NCBI RefSeq assembly: GCF_001571265.1
Contig: NZ_BCTL01000006.1
Span: forward strand, 1-64,000
Reading direction: 5' to 3'
Length of the DNA stretch: 64,000 bases
From: Cedecea neteri NBRC 105707 = ATCC 33855
Lineage (GTDB): Bacteria > Pseudomonadota > Gammaproteobacteria > Enterobacterales > Enterobacteriaceae
Shown: positions 1 to 9,566 of the stretch, in pieces
Layout of the letters: every line of letters begins with the position of its first letter
Numbering within the stretch: position 1 is the stretch's first letter
The notes under the pieces: model-generated
Database searches by the model: none
What the model was told of the DNA's origin: nothing
The model's input: only the letters and a program-made list of their open reading frames with translations
Translations under genes and position numbers: made by a program

Positions 1-13
1 GTTTTCTCTCCGA

Positions 14-2044
14 CTATCGATTCCCCGCCCACACCACCATCACCTTGTCATCGCCGCTGACCCGGCTAAAGGCATAGCCCTGTTTGACGCTTAACGTCGT
101 TTGTTTCCCGGCGCCGATAGCCTGATGGCGGGCGCGGAACTGGCTCAGCTTCTGCCAGTGAGCAAGTGTTGCAGCCTGTTTGCCGGTGGCATCCTGCCAG
201 TTCATGTCCGAGCGGGTGCCCTGCAGCGGGTCAGAACCCGTGGGGCCAAACGGCCTTTGGGTTTCATCGCCGTAGAAAATCTGCACCGCGCCTGGCGTGA
301 GCAACAGCAGCTCCGCCGCTTTTTGTCCGCCTTCCCGGAACAGGCGGGTGTCGTGGGAGGACAGATAGCTCAGCACGTTGAATTGCTGGAGTTTGTCCGA
401 CATTTGTTGCCAGGTCGGGTCAATCGTTGCCAGGCAATCCACCGCTTTGGCCGCCTGTTCCTGGTAGTCGAAGTTGATCATCGCGTCGAAGCCGCTGGCG
501 TAGTAATCGCTTTTCATCACGCCGTGGCCCCAGGCCTCACCCGTCATCCAGAACGGTGCGTCATCGATTTTTTTGTCCGGGTTGGCCTGCTTCCATTCGG
601 CTAATGCCGCGCTGGACTGCGTTTTTAATTGCTGCCAGGCCGCTTTTTCAACGTGTTTTGCGGTATCTACCCTGAATCCATCAATGCCATAGTCACGTAC
701 CCATTGGCTAAGCCAGTGGGTCAGGTAATCGCGAACCGTATAGCCTGCTATCGCTTTCGCGGCCGTATCCGGCTTGTGGCGGTAAAATATCGGGAGTTCT
801 GCCGGAGCGGTCGCTTCGGTTTTCAAATCGGGCAAGAAGGCGAGCGACATAGTTAAGTCGTCGAAGCCTGGATTGTCGTAATCGCCAATGTCCGTTCTGA
901 TCCAGGCCTTGCCCCACCACTTATCCCACGCGGCTTTGTCGCTAAAGTTGATGTAGTCGTTAAAGCTGTGCCAGCTTTGGCCCGCCGCGGGCTGCCAGTC
1001 AGTCCAGCGCTCGCCGAGCGTTTTCCTGAGATCATCCCCTTTGAGATACAGCGCGCCAAACTGATATTCCTGCATGTCGGCGAGCGTCGCATAACCGGTA
1101 TGGTTCATGACAACGTCAAAGAGAATGCGGATCCCGCGTCTGTGGGCTTCATCCACCAGTTGGCGGAGATCGGCTTCGTTACCCATATTGGCGTCCAGGC
1201 GCGTCCAGTCCTGGGTGTAATAACCGTGGTAAGCGTAGTGCGGGAAGTCGCCTTTGGTGCCGCCGCCCACCCAGCCGTGAATTTGCTCCAGCGGGGAGCT
1301 TATCCAGAGTGCGTTAACGCCAAGCTGCTGCAGGTAATCCAGCCTGTTAGTCAGCCCGGCGAGATCGCCGCCGTGGAAGGTGCCAATTTCTTGCATACCG
1401 TCTTTGTGGCGGCCATAGCTGTGGTCGTTCGCCGGGTTGCCGTTTTCAAAACGGTCGGTGAGAACGAAGTAGACCGTCGCATTCTGCCAGCTAAACGGAG
1501 CCGGTTTTTCTACGGTGGCGGATTCCAGCAGCAGTAAACCGTCGCTTCCGGCGGCGGGCATCAGCGTGATGTGGCCTTGCTCAACCTTCGCCGTATTCCC
1601 GCTGTAAAAATCCCGCACCAGTGAACCTTCCGGGAAGGTACTGCTGACGTCGACGGTGAGCGGCTTTCCATCCCATTTCGGGCACTGCGCCACCGCCTGT
1701 TGAGGCTGGCTGCTGGCCTCGGGATTAATGCTGAGCATCAGCGTGGGGGTACCGCTGCGGGTATCTATTTGCGCCTGGTACTCTCCGGCGCGGAAAACCC
1801 GCCACGTCGGGGCATCCCCGGCGCAAGGCGTCAGGGACAGAACCTGATTAAGTTTGATGGCTTCTGAGGGCTGCCAGCATTGATTATTCAGCGTCAGCCT
1901 GAGGGGCAGCGCGCCTTTGTTGAGAGGGGTCGAGCTGGCAAACAGGCCCGGACTGGTAGCCTGAAAAGCAGAAAGCCCAGGCGCGTTCCAGCTCGCGTAT
2001 GCAAGGCAGGGCGTGAACAACAGGCAGAGAGAAAGTCGTTTCAT
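14..2044 (-). CDS. malS: Periplasmic alpha-amylase MalS
   Basis: A GH13 alpha-amylase that cuts long maltodextrins in the periplasm before uptake by the maltose system. The protein (676 residues from this start) begins with a short basic N-terminus and hydrophobic stretch ending CLAYA-SW, a credible signal peptide. GH13 landmarks are in order: DVVMNHTG, the nucleophile motif GFRVD, the acid/base glutamate in MTGEAWGHG, and the SSHDTR motif. The length equals that of E. coli MalS as I remember it. The frame stays open 13 codons further upstream, but the ATG at 2044 is preceded by AGGA and starts directly with the signal peptide, so I prefer it. In E. coli malS also lies next to bax and xylR, and the same order is seen here, with one extra gene in between. 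Regulation is expected from MalT. Confidence 0.95.
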   Translation of the reverse strand: MKRLSLCLLFTPCLAYASWNAPGLSAFQATSPGLFASSTPLNKGALPLRLTLNNQCWQPSEAIKLNQVLSLTPCAGDAPTWRVFRAGEYQAQIDTRSGTPTLMLSINPEASSQPQQAVAQCPKWDGKPLTVDVSSTFPEGSLVRDFYSGNTAKVEQGHITLMPAAGSDGLLLLESATVEKPAPFSWQNATVYFVLTDRFENGNPANDHSYGRHKDGMQEIGTFHGGDLAGLTNRLDYLQQLGVNALWISSPLEQIHGWVGGGTKGDFPHYAYHGYYTQDWTRLDANMGNEADLRQLVDEAHRRGIRILFDVVMNHTGYATLADMQEYQFGALYLKGDDLRKTLGERWTDWQPAAGQSWHSFNDYINFSDKAAWDKWWGKAWIRTDIGDYDNPGFDDLTMSLAFLPDLKTEATAPAELPIFYRHKPDTAAKAIAGYTVRDYLTHWLSQWVRDYGIDGFRVDTAKHVEKAAWQQLKTQSSAALAEWKQANPDKKIDDAPFWMTGEAWGHGVMKSDYYASGFDAMINFDYQEQAAKAVDCLATIDPTWQQMSDKLQQFNVLSYLSSHDTRLFREGGQKAAELLLLTPGAVQIFYGDETQRPFGPTGSDPLQGTRSDMNWQDATGKQAATLAHWQKLSQFRARHQAIGAGKQTTLSVKQGYAFSRVSGDDKVMVVWAGNR

Positions 2045-2101
2045 ACGCAACATCCTGTGAGGATTTATTGCGCAGTTTGCCATTCCCCTGGGAACATTCG
2101 C

Positions 2102-2107
2102 TCATCC
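2102..2107 (-). promoter_or_regulatory. Possible MalT box upstream of malS
   Basis: On the minus strand the hexamer GGATGA lies about 57 bases upstream of the malS start, within GCAGGATGAG. It fits the GGA(G/T)GA core of MalT boxes. Only one clear copy is visible, and MalT promoters usually have several, so this is tentative. Confidence 0.3.
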
Positions 2108-2162
2108 TGCGCTTGCGTTATGCGGGGTGGAGCCGCAAGGGTGAGTGACGGCGTTAACGTTT

Positions 2163-2918
2163 TTATTTATTCGTCAGCCAGTGGCCGAAGTGCGCGGTCA
2201 GCGTATTGCGGGTGGCCAGCAGCTCATCGATAGTTTTGGTGAGCCTGGCGTTCAGGGTTTCACACTGCTCAAAACTGTAGTGATTATCGGCGCGCAGATT
2301 TTCGAGTTTTTCCTGCAGGAGCGCCACTTCCGCTTCCGCTTTGTAGCGTGCTTCCTGCTGGGTTTTTATCAGTTCGTCGGCGGCTTCCAGGCGCTGATGT
2401 AGCTCGACTTTTTCGCGTTGGTGAGTCTCCGCCTGCCCGGAACCGGACTCTTTTTGGCGGTTCAGCAGGCTTTTAAGCTCGTCAATTTCCCGTTGCATCA
2501 CGCTGCGTACCAGGGCTGATTCTTTGAGGTGCATTTCCTGGCTGATATTCAGTGCTTTCTGGAGCTCTGCGACCTGTTTTTCATATCTTTGCAGACGGGC
2601 GCTGGTTTCTACGCTGTCACCCTGCGCCGAGCGCTGCTGGGCTTCACGCAGCTGGGCAAGCAGGCTGGCGGAGAGGGATTCAGCGTCTTTCAGGCGACGG
2701 AGGGTTTCCGGCGAGTCCTGGTAAACCGTTTTGGTTTGCGGTGGTTTTTCACTAATGCGAACAAGATTAACGTTGACTAATGCCGCGCTAACCTCGGCCT
2801 GAATTTGCTCTTTGTTATGCGATTTCATGCGGTTGCATGCGCTGGCCAGGAAGCTGGCGGCTTCGTTGGCGTTCGCCGTCGCAAAGGCTTTTTTTATCAG
2901 GTTCTGCACCAGGCTCAT
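2163..2918 (-). CDS. Unknown coiled-coil protein
   Basis: I do not recognise this 251-residue protein. Residues 1-45 are a compact helical block (NEAASFLASACNRMKSH) faintly like the N-terminus of DUF2786 proteins. Residues from about 75 to 235 are almost uninterrupted heptad-rich helix (for example QKALNISQEM and AEVALLQEKLENLRAD), predicting a long coiled coil. There is no signal peptide and no membrane segment, so it is probably cytoplasmic. It reads in the same direction as malS, 118 bases upstream of the malS start, and sits where E. coli has malS directly beside bax, so it is an insertion relative to that order. AGGAAA precedes the ATG at 2918. Function unknown; the reading frame itself is convincing because it is long and fills the gap. 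Confidence 0.7.
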   Translation of the reverse strand: MSLVQNLIKKAFATANANEAASFLASACNRMKSHNKEQIQAEVSAALVNVNLVRISEKPPQTKTVYQDSPETLRRLKDAESLSASLLAQLREAQQRSAQGDSVETSARLQRYEKQVAELQKALNISQEMHLKESALVRSVMQREIDELKSLLNRQKESGSGQAETHQREKVELHQRLEAADELIKTQQEARYKAEAEVALLQEKLENLRADNHYSFEQCETLNARLTKTIDELLATRNTLTAHFGHWLTNK

Positions 2919-3189
2919 GTTGCCAGTTTTCCTGTATCAAATGTTATTTGAGCGCCTTAACCCCGGTCGTTCCGCCGCCAGGCTATTGCCGCCGCCACCT
3001 TAAAAATATAACCAATAATCTCACTCTCTAAACGCGGGAATCATCCTCCGCAGTGCATTTTTTTGCCATGCTGCGAAATGTGATTAACCCCCGAATTTTA
3101 CAATACTTTTTATCACCATAAGAAGTTCATAGGTGACATTGTTTCGGAATAGTACTATTTCTAAACGTGCTCTGAGCGGTTAATTTTGA

Positions 3190-3195
3190 TATAAT
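3190..3195 (+). promoter_or_regulatory. Probable -10 box for bax in the 2919-3265 gap
   Basis: A perfect TATAAT lies 70 bases upstream of the bax start. No good -35 hexamer sits 16-18 bases before it, so either the promoter needs an activator or the match is chance in an AT-rich stretch. The rest of the 347-base gap (2919-3265) shows no other gene-like structure; it is AT-rich and presumably also holds the leftward promoter of the coiled-coil gene. Confidence 0.4.
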
Positions 3196-3265
3196 TCGCC
3201 TCTATTTTTCTAAAACCTTTTAAAAAATAAGGCACTGGAAACGATCGATCCGACCAGGAGAGCTA

Positions 3266-4102
3266 ATGATATCACCCCCATTCCGACGATTCGGGGCCGC
3301 GATACTCATGTTGCTGACCGTGGGCTTTTCAAGTCACGCGTTCGCCAGTAAACATGAGCCTAAATCGCACAGCAAGGCCCATATAACGAAAGTAAGCAGC
3401 AAGAAAGCGGTAAGCAGTAAACTGGCAAGTAGTAAAAAAGAGTATTCTCGCAATAGTGAAAATGGTTCGCTTCCTGATTTGCGAAAATACCCTTCCGGGA
3501 CACCAAGGAAAAAAGCGTTTCTCCGGACGGTCATGCCATATATTACCCGCCAAAATGCAGCGATAACTGCCGATCGTAACTGGTTGATTTCCAAGCAGTA
3601 CGAGAAGCGTTGGTCGCCGAGTGAGCGCACACGCCTGAAAGAAATCACCCAGCGGTATAAGGTGGCATGGCGCGGCAACACCAATCGCGTACCGTGGAAT
3701 AGCCTGCTGGAAAAAGTCGATATCATTCCTACCAATATGGTGGCGACAATGGCGGCGGCGGAAAGCGGCTGGGGCACGTCAAAACTTGCCCGTAGCAATA
3801 ACAATCTGTTTGGCATGAAGTGCACCAAACGCCACTGCAACAGCGAGCCGGGCAAGGTGAAAGGCTACCTGCATTACGGTTCGGTGAATGAAGGCGTGAA
3901 TGCTTACGTGGCTAATCTGAATACCCATCCGGCCTATTCTTCGTTCCGTAAAGAGCGCGCTAAGCTGCGCAAAGCGGATCAGGAAGTGACGGCTAATAAT
4001 ATGATTCACAAGCTGAAAGGGTATTCGGCGAAAGGCTCAAGCTATAATAATTTCCTGTTTGCGATGTATCAGAGCAACCAGCGTTTCATGCTGCCGAATT
4101 AA
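3266..4102 (+). CDS. bax: Bax protein, glucosaminidase-fold
   Basis: A 278-residue secreted or envelope protein of the Bax family, which carries the mannosyl-glycoprotein endo-beta-N-acetylglucosaminidase (glucosaminidase) domain. A hydrophobic segment at about residues 10-27 (ILMLLTVGFSSHAFA) is a signal peptide or anchor. It is followed by a Lys/Ser-rich linker (about 28-66), then the catalytic-type domain from about residue 150 with the AAESGWGTSKLARSNNNLFG motif, in which the glutamate is the expected catalytic residue. The start is supported by AGGAGAGCTA directly before the ATG. It converges on xylR with a shared terminator, as in E. coli. The biological role of Bax is poorly known; peptidoglycan cleavage is inferred from the fold. 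Confidence 0.93.
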   Translation: MISPPFRRFGAAILMLLTVGFSSHAFASKHEPKSHSKAHITKVSSKKAVSSKLASSKKEYSRNSENGSLPDLRKYPSGTPRKKAFLRTVMPYITRQNAAITADRNWLISKQYEKRWSPSERTRLKEITQRYKVAWRGNTNRVPWNSLLEKVDIIPTNMVATMAAAESGWGTSKLARSNNNLFGMKCTKRHCNSEPGKVKGYLHYGSVNEGVNAYVANLNTHPAYSSFRKERAKLRKADQEVTANNMIHKLKGYSAKGSSYNNFLFAMYQSNQRFMLPN

Positions 4103-4125
4103 TTTTTATAGTCGGAATGAAATTA

Positions 4126-4153
4126 AACAACGCCCTCTTCGGAGGGCGTTGTT
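4126..4153. terminator. Bidirectional terminator between bax and xylR
   Basis: A perfect 12-base-pair stem closed by a TTCG tetraloop, AACAACGCCCTC / GAGGGCGTTGTT, sits in the 61-base gap between the two convergent stop codons. A-rich and T-rich flanks on both sides suit termination in both directions. Confidence 0.9.
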
Positions 4154-4163
4154 ATTTATGGTT

Positions 4164-5342
4164 TTAAACCAAAATTTCGCTAAAGCGCTCGCGGTGCTCT
4201 TTTGGCGTGGCGTCATACTCTTTTTTAAATACCGAGTAGAAATACTGCAAAGACGGGTAGCCGCACATCTGCGATATTTCGTTGATAGATAAAGAAGTTG
4301 AAATAAGCAGGCTTCTTGCCTTTTCTAGTTTCTCCGCATGAATCACCGCGTGAATCGTCTCGCCGACTTCTTCTTTAAAACGTTTCTCCAGGTTTGAGCG
4401 CGAGATCCCCACCGCATCCAGCACCTGTTCGACTTTTATGCCTTTGCAGGCGTGATTGCGAATGTAATGCATGGCCTGAATAACCGCCGGATCGTGCAGC
4501 GAGCGATAATCCGTAGAGCTGCGCTCCACAACCCTCACCGGCGGCACCAGCACGCGCTGCAGCGGCAGGATTTCGCTATCCAGCAGGCGATGCAGCAGTT
4601 TGGCGGCCTGATAGCCCATCTGGCGCGTACCCTGCGCCACCGAAGAAAGCGCCACCCGCGATAAATAGCGGGTTAGCTCCTCGTTATCGATGCCGATCAC
4701 GCACAGCTTTTCCGGGACGGGGATATGCAGATGCTCGCAGACCTGCAGCAGGTGGCGGGCGCGTGCGTCGGTGACCGCAATAATACCGGTTTGTGGCGGC
4801 AGCGTTTGCACCCAGTCGGCGAGGCGATTCTGGGCGTGCTGCCAGTTTTCTGGTGCCGTTTCGATGCCCTGATAAACCACACCCCGGTATTTCTCCTTCG
4901 CAACCAGCTGACGAAAAGCGTGCTCGCGCTCTGCGGCCCAGCGTTTGCCGCTCGAGCCGGGAAGCCCATAGAAAGCAAAGCGCTGGACGCCTTTTTCTTT
5001 CAGGTGCAGGAAGGCACTTTCTACCAGCGCGTGGTTGTCGGTGGCGATGTAGTGGACCGGCGGATAATGGTCCGGCGCGTGGTAGGAGCCGCCAACGCCG
5101 ACAATTGGGACTTCAGCGCCTTCCAGAAGGCGTTCAATCTCTCGATCGTCAAAATCGGCAATCACGCCGTCGCCCAGCCATTCTTTGATGTTATCGATGC
5201 GGGCGCGAAAGTCTTCTTCGATAAAAATGTCCCACTCCGATTGAGACGCCTGCAAATATTCCCCCACACCTTCGACCACCTGGCGGTCATAGACTTTATT
5301 GGCGTTGAATAACAGCGTGATGCGATGACGTTTCTCAAACAT
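4164..5342 (-). CDS. xylR: Xylose operon activator XylR
   Basis: A 392-residue AraC-family activator, the same length as E. coli XylR. The N-terminal two thirds form a periplasmic-binding-protein-like (LacI type 1) sensor domain for D-xylose, and residues from about 285 form the AraC DNA-binding domain with two helix-turn-helix units (VEQVLDAVGISRSNLEKRFKEEVG and INEISQMCGYPSLQYFYSVFKKEY). It lies 110 bases downstream of xylH in the same direction, so it can be cotranscribed with xylFGH; in E. coli it also has its own weak promoter. With xylose bound, XylR activates both halves of the xyl regulon from the region near 9.2-9.55 kb. Confidence 0.97.
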   Translation of the reverse strand: MFEKRHRITLLFNANKVYDRQVVEGVGEYLQASQSEWDIFIEEDFRARIDNIKEWLGDGVIADFDDREIERLLEGAEVPIVGVGGSYHAPDHYPPVHYIATDNHALVESAFLHLKEKGVQRFAFYGLPGSSGKRWAAEREHAFRQLVAKEKYRGVVYQGIETAPENWQHAQNRLADWVQTLPPQTGIIAVTDARARHLLQVCEHLHIPVPEKLCVIGIDNEELTRYLSRVALSSVAQGTRQMGYQAAKLLHRLLDSEILPLQRVLVPPVRVVERSSTDYRSLHDPAVIQAMHYIRNHACKGIKVEQVLDAVGISRSNLEKRFKEEVGETIHAVIHAEKLEKARSLLISTSLSINEISQMCGYPSLQYFYSVFKKEYDATPKEHRERFSEILV

Positions 5343-5452
5343 GCCGATAGTTTCCCGTAGCTAGCCAGATGCCTGAATACCACAGCCGCGAGCGAGCCGG
5401 GGAACGCCACCCCGGCATTGTGATCGTTTGCACGTTTTGCCTGCCAGGCCCA

Positions 5453-6634
5453 TTACGCCCTGCGTTTGGTCGCGGAATCCATCCACACTGCGAGCAGCAA
5501 AATGGCCCCTTTCACGATGTACTGCCAGAAGGTGGGCACGTCCATCATGCTCATGCCGTTGTCCAAAGAGGCCATAATAAACGCCCCCATGACCGCTCCG
5601 GCGACGCTGCCGATGCCGCCCGCCAGGCTGGTTCCACCGATGACGCAGGCGGCAATGGCATCCAGTTCGGCGATGTTACCGGCGGAAGGTGAACCCGCAC
5701 CGAGGCGTGAGCTTAGGATCAGCCCGGCAATCGCTACCATCAGGCCGTTAATCGCAAATACGGCCAGCTTGGTGCGCTCAACGTTGATTCCCGACAGCCG
5801 CGCCGCGTCAATATTGCCGCCGATGGCGTAAATACGGCGACCAAACGCGGTGCGGGTGGCCATAAACATCCCGGCGAGCAGCAGCAGAGCAAGGAGCAGC
5901 ACCGGCGTCGGGACGCCGCGATAATCGTTCAGCAGCCAGATTGCGCCGAGCACGACCACGGCAGTGATCGCCTGGCGGCCAACAACGCCTCCCGATGCTG
6001 GCGCAGTAAGGCCGAGCGCCTGCCGGCGCATACGAAGCCGCCACTGCCAGGCAATAAAGGCCATCAGCCCCAGCACGCCCGCGGTGAAGCCGATGCCGCC
6101 TGACAGATAGCTTTGGCCGATTTGCGACATGGCTGCACTGGTAGGTGACACCGTGGTGCCATTGGTAATACCGATAAGAATGCCGCGAAACGCCAGCATA
6201 CCCGCGAGCGTGACGATAAATGAGGGCACTTTACGATAGGCAACCCACCATCCGTTCCAGGCTCCGAGGACCAGGCCCAGGGCCAGCGTGACGACAATCG
6301 TGAGCGGCAATGGCCAGCCGAGCCAGACGTCAAAAATGGCTGCCACCCCGCCGAGCAGCCCCATCATTGAACCCACAGAGAGGTCGATTTCGGCCGAGAT
6401 AATGACAAACACCATGCCGACGGCCAGGATGCCGGTAATCGCCGTTTGCCGCAGCAGGTTGGACACGTTGCGGGCGCTCAAATAAGCCCCTTCCGTCTGC
6501 CAGGTAAAGAACAGCATAATGACGGCAATTGCGGCAATCATGACAAAAACCTGCAGATTCAGCGATTTTAATGCCCCAACGGAGGCGCGGCCTGGTGCCG
6601 TCATTTTCATTTCAGACAAATTGCTTTTCGACAT
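5453..6634 (-). CDS. xylH: D-xylose ABC transporter permease XylH
   Basis: Inner-membrane permease of the high-affinity D-xylose importer, 393 residues from the chosen start. It is very hydrophobic with about ten membrane segments and the BPD_transp_2 hallmarks ([23 protein letters not shown] and [18 protein letters not shown]). A GTG three codons upstream would extend the frame, but it touches the GAGGAG ribosome site, whereas the ATG at 6634 has that site at an 8-base spacing. The gene begins inside the end of xylG (23-base overlap), indicating translational coupling. Near-identity to E. coli XylH throughout makes the assignment safe. Confidence 0.97.
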   Translation of the reverse strand: MSKSNLSEMKMTAPGRASVGALKSLNLQVFVMIAAIAVIMLFFTWQTEGAYLSARNVSNLLRQTAITGILAVGMVFVIISAEIDLSVGSMMGLLGGVAAIFDVWLGWPLPLTIVVTLALGLVLGAWNGWWVAYRKVPSFIVTLAGMLAFRGILIGITNGTTVSPTSAAMSQIGQSYLSGGIGFTAGVLGLMAFIAWQWRLRMRRQALGLTAPASGGVVGRQAITAVVVLGAIWLLNDYRGVPTPVLLLALLLLAGMFMATRTAFGRRIYAIGGNIDAARLSGINVERTKLAVFAINGLMVAIAGLILSSRLGAGSPSAGNIAELDAIAACVIGGTSLAGGIGSVAGAVMGAFIMASLDNGMSMMDVPTFWQYIVKGAILLLAVWMDSATKRRA

Positions 6635-8153
6635 GGGGGTCACTCCTCAGGGCGGCTTCCATGACCTTTTCCTGGGTCAGATCATGGTTAATCAAATCGG
6701 CTTTAATGCGGCCTTCATGCATCACCAGCACGCGATCGCTCAGGCCGAGCACTTCCGGTAGTTCAGAGGAGATGACAATGACGGCGATCCCCTGCTGTAC
6801 CAGTTGATTGATAAGTTTGTAGATCTCGTACTTCGCACCGATGTCGATGCCTCGCGTGGGTTCATCGAGTATCAGGATGCGCGGATTGAGCAACAGGCAG
6901 CGGGCAAGAATCGCTTTCTGCTGGTTCCCACCGCTGAGGCGGCCAATGGCCAGGTCAGGCGATGAGGTTTTAACCTTCAGGCGCTTGAGCGACTGCAGCA
7001 TACAGTTTTGCTCCTGAGCTTCATCCAGGCTGCTCAATGCCCCAGAGAACTGGCTTAATGCGGCAAGCGTGATGTTTTGCCCCACGGCCATGACCGGTAC
7101 GATGCCGTCTTTCTTACGGTCTTCCGGCACCATGGCGATACCGTGAGCGATGGCCTGCTGGCAGTTATTGATATGCACTTGCTGACCGTCGATATAGACG
7201 CTGCCTTCCCAGCGCCCCTGCCACACACCAAACAGGCACTGCACCGCCTCGGTTCTTCCGGCGCCGACCAGCCCGGCAATACCCAGAATTTCCCCCTTTC
7301 GCAGAGAAAAAGAGGCATCGTTTACCCGCTTGATGTGCCGGTTGACCGGGTGCCAGGCGGTCAAATGTTCGACGCGCAGGATCTCGTCGCCGGTTTGGTG
7401 CGGCTCGTTAGGGTAAAGCGCCGTCAGTTCCCGCCCCACCATCATCGTAATGATGTCGTCCTCGCTCATCAGCTTCGCTTCACGGGTGCCGATGGGCTGC
7501 CCGTCGCGAATTACGCAGATGGTGTCGGAAATGGCTTTCACTTCATTGAGCTTGTGGGAGATATAAATACAGGCGATGCCGTGGGCCTGCAGGTCGCGAA
7601 TAATCCCGAGCAGCACGGCGGTTTCCTGCTCGGTGAGCGACGCGGTGGGTTCGTCCAGAATCAGTAGCCTGACCTGCTTGTTCAGCGCCTTAGCGATCTC
7701 CACCAGCTGTTGCTGACCAAGACCTAAATCCCCCACGCGCGTATCCGGAGAAAGAGACAGATTGACTTGGGCAAGCAGCTTCTGGCAGCGAAGCGTCATG
7801 GTGTCGAAGTCGAGCAGGCCATGACGCGTAATCTCAACGCCGAGGAAAATGTTTTCCAGTACCGTAAGATGCTTCACCAGCGCCAGTTCCTGATGAATGA
7901 TGGCAATACCTTTACGTTCGGTGTCGCGAATATGGCTTGCCTGAAGCGGTTCGCCAGCAAACCAGATTTCACCTTCATAGCTGCCGTGGGGATAAATACC
8001 GCACAGCACTTTCATCAGCGTGGATTTACCCGAGCCGTTTTCACCACACAGCGACATCACTTCTCCAGCTTCAAGTGCCAGGCTCACGTTATCCACGGCT
8101 TTCACCGGCCCAAAGGATTTGGTGATGTTTTTCATTTCCAACAAATGAGGCAT
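6612..8153 (-). CDS. xylG: D-xylose ABC transporter ATP-binding protein XylG
   Basis: Tandem ATPase of the xylose importer, 513 residues, the same length as in E. coli. The first ABC domain has the Walker [10 protein letters not shown] and signature LGLGQQQ. The second has a degenerate P-loop (GLVGAGRTE) and an intact signature LSGGNQQK, followed by Walker B LILDEP. This two-domain arrangement with a weakened second P-loop is normal for the carbohydrate uptake class that includes RbsA and MglA. AGGAGGAG precedes the ATG. It follows xylF by 50 bases and overlaps xylH by 23. Confidence 0.97.
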   Translation of the reverse strand: MPHLLEMKNITKSFGPVKAVDNVSLALEAGEVMSLCGENGSGKSTLMKVLCGIYPHGSYEGEIWFAGEPLQASHIRDTERKGIAIIHQELALVKHLTVLENIFLGVEITRHGLLDFDTMTLRCQKLLAQVNLSLSPDTRVGDLGLGQQQLVEIAKALNKQVRLLILDEPTASLTEQETAVLLGIIRDLQAHGIACIYISHKLNEVKAISDTICVIRDGQPIGTREAKLMSEDDIITMMVGRELTALYPNEPHQTGDEILRVEHLTAWHPVNRHIKRVNDASFSLRKGEILGIAGLVGAGRTEAVQCLFGVWQGRWEGSVYIDGQQVHINNCQQAIAHGIAMVPEDRKKDGIVPVMAVGQNITLAALSQFSGALSSLDEAQEQNCMLQSLKRLKVKTSSPDLAIGRLSGGNQQKAILARCLLLNPRILILDEPTRGIDIGAKYEIYKLINQLVQQGIAVIVISSELPEVLGLSDRVLVMHEGRIKADLINHDLTQEKVMEAALRSDPHVEKQFV

Positions 8154-8177
8154 AAGGCTCCTCCTGGTGAAAGAGAA

Positions 8178-8197
8178 GGCCCGCGTATGCGCAGGCC
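8178..8197 (-). other. Hairpin in the xylF-xylG gap
   Basis: The gap of 50 bases holds an imperfect inverted repeat, GGCCTGCGC / GCGGGCC around a short loop, with no following T-run. Such intercistronic hairpins commonly protect the 3' end of the upstream message and allow a binding-protein gene to be expressed above the other transporter genes. That role is inferred here. Confidence 0.5.
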
Positions 8198-8203
8198 TGG
8201 CAG

Positions 8204-9196
8204 CTAGAGATCGCTCTTTTTGTGGAAACCGTCGGCAATAACGGTACTGTCGATATTGGTTTTCTCCACCTCAATAGGCGTGAGGAGACGGGATGGGACA
8301 TCTTTGAGGCCATTATTTAACGTGGCGTCAGCGGCCGGCTGTTTACCTTCACCCAGCTCGACGGCAATTTCAGCGGCGGTGTCCGCCAGTTTGGTAATCG
8401 GTTTATAGACGGTCATCGTTTGGGTGCCGGCAATAATGCGCTTAATGCCCGCCAGGTCAGCATCCTGGCCCGAAATAGCGACTTTTCCCGCCAGTCCTTG
8501 CGCGCTGAGCGCCTGAATTGCGCCACCCGCCGTGGCATCGTTGGACGCGACGACCGCATCAATCTTGTTATTGTTCGCCGTCAGGGCGTTTTCCATAATT
8601 TTGAGCGCGTTTTCCGGCAGCCAGCCGTCAACCCACTGATCGCCGACAACTTTAATTTTCCCTTCGTCGATATAAGGCTTTAATACTTTCATCTGTCCGG
8701 CGCGGAATAATTTCGCATTATTATCCACCGGCGAGCCACCCATTAAGAAATAGTTCCCTTGCGGCACTTTGCTTACGATGCTTTTTGCTTGTAATTCACC
8801 GACTTTTTCATTGTCGAAAGAAATATAAAAATCAATGTCAGCATTATTAATCATGCGATCGTAGGCGAGTACTTTAATGCCTTCGCGTTTAGCTTCTGCA
8901 ACTACGTTGCTTAATACCTGACCGTTGTAAGGGATAATAACTAATACATCAACGCCTCGGTTTATCATATTTTCAATTTGCGACATCTGCGTTTCTTCGT
9001 TGCCATTGGCGGACTGGACAAAAACTTTTGCCCCTAAGGATTCCGCCTTTTTCACAAAAATATCGCGATCTTTTTGCCAACGCTCGAGGCGCAGGTCGTC
9101 TATCGCCATACCGATTTTCACTTCTTTGGCGATACCGCTTACGCTGGTAAGAATGAGTGAGGCGCATAGCGTGAGTAAGAGGTTCTTTATCTTCAT
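8204..9196 (-). CDS. xylF: D-xylose periplasmic binding protein XylF
   Basis: The substrate-binding protein of the xylose importer, 330 residues, equal to the E. coli protein. It has a typical signal peptide ([23 protein letters not shown], cleaved before [10 protein letters not shown]) and a type 1 periplasmic-binding fold with landmarks [43 protein letters not shown] and [16 protein letters not shown]. It is the first gene of xylFGH(R), reading away from xylA, and is controlled from the shared intergenic region by XylR and CRP. Confidence 0.97.
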   Translation of the reverse strand: MKIKNLLLTLCASLILTSVSGIAKEVKIGMAIDDLRLERWQKDRDIFVKKAESLGAKVFVQSANGNEETQMSQIENMINRGVDVLVIIPYNGQVLSNVVAEAKREGIKVLAYDRMINNADIDFYISFDNEKVGELQAKSIVSKVPQGNYFLMGGSPVDNNAKLFRAGQMKVLKPYIDEGKIKVVGDQWVDGWLPENALKIMENALTANNNKIDAVVASNDATAGGAIQALSAQGLAGKVAISGQDADLAGIKRIIAGTQTMTVYKPITKLADTAAEIAVELGEGKQPAADATLNNGLKDVPSRLLTPIEVEKTNIDSTVIADGFHKKSDL

Positions 9197-9436
9197 ATTA
9201 TTTTACCTGTAGGGGAAATGGCTTATAGGAGTAAAGAATGATTCATATCAGCAGACCCTGTGGATTGTTATCTCTATGGGCGTAACCATCAATTACTGAT
9301 TTTTATCTTCGCGTTATGTTTTTTTGTTTAATCGTAAAATTATGATGGCGATCTGATTTCATATTGAACGACTACTCTGTTGCACTAATTTATGGAGGCG
9401 GTTACGCGATGTTGTTTTATTATTTTATTCGTTTTT

Positions 9437-9504
9437 TGCGAGGTGACGCACATTTGAGTATTCTCTCAACCCTAGTGTGAAATAACGTAATTGAGCAACC
9501 GTCA
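9437..9504 (+). promoter_or_regulatory. xylA-xylF control region: CRP and XylR sites
   Basis: In the 370-base divergent gap (9197-9566), TGCGA-N6-GCACA at 9437-9452 matches the CRP dyad. At 9479-9504 a block beginning GAAATAACGTAATTGAGCAA nearly repeats the XylR operator described before E. coli xylA (one base differs in the first 20). The order and spacing (CRP then XylR toward xylA) also match my memory of the E. coli region. The xylF-side operator should lie around 9330-9400 but I cannot delimit it by eye. Confidence 0.75.
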
Positions 9505-9566
9505 GGGAAAATTCAGGATGAGTTGACCAGCTATCCTGCCGCAGTTTTCTGATGACGGAGTTAACT

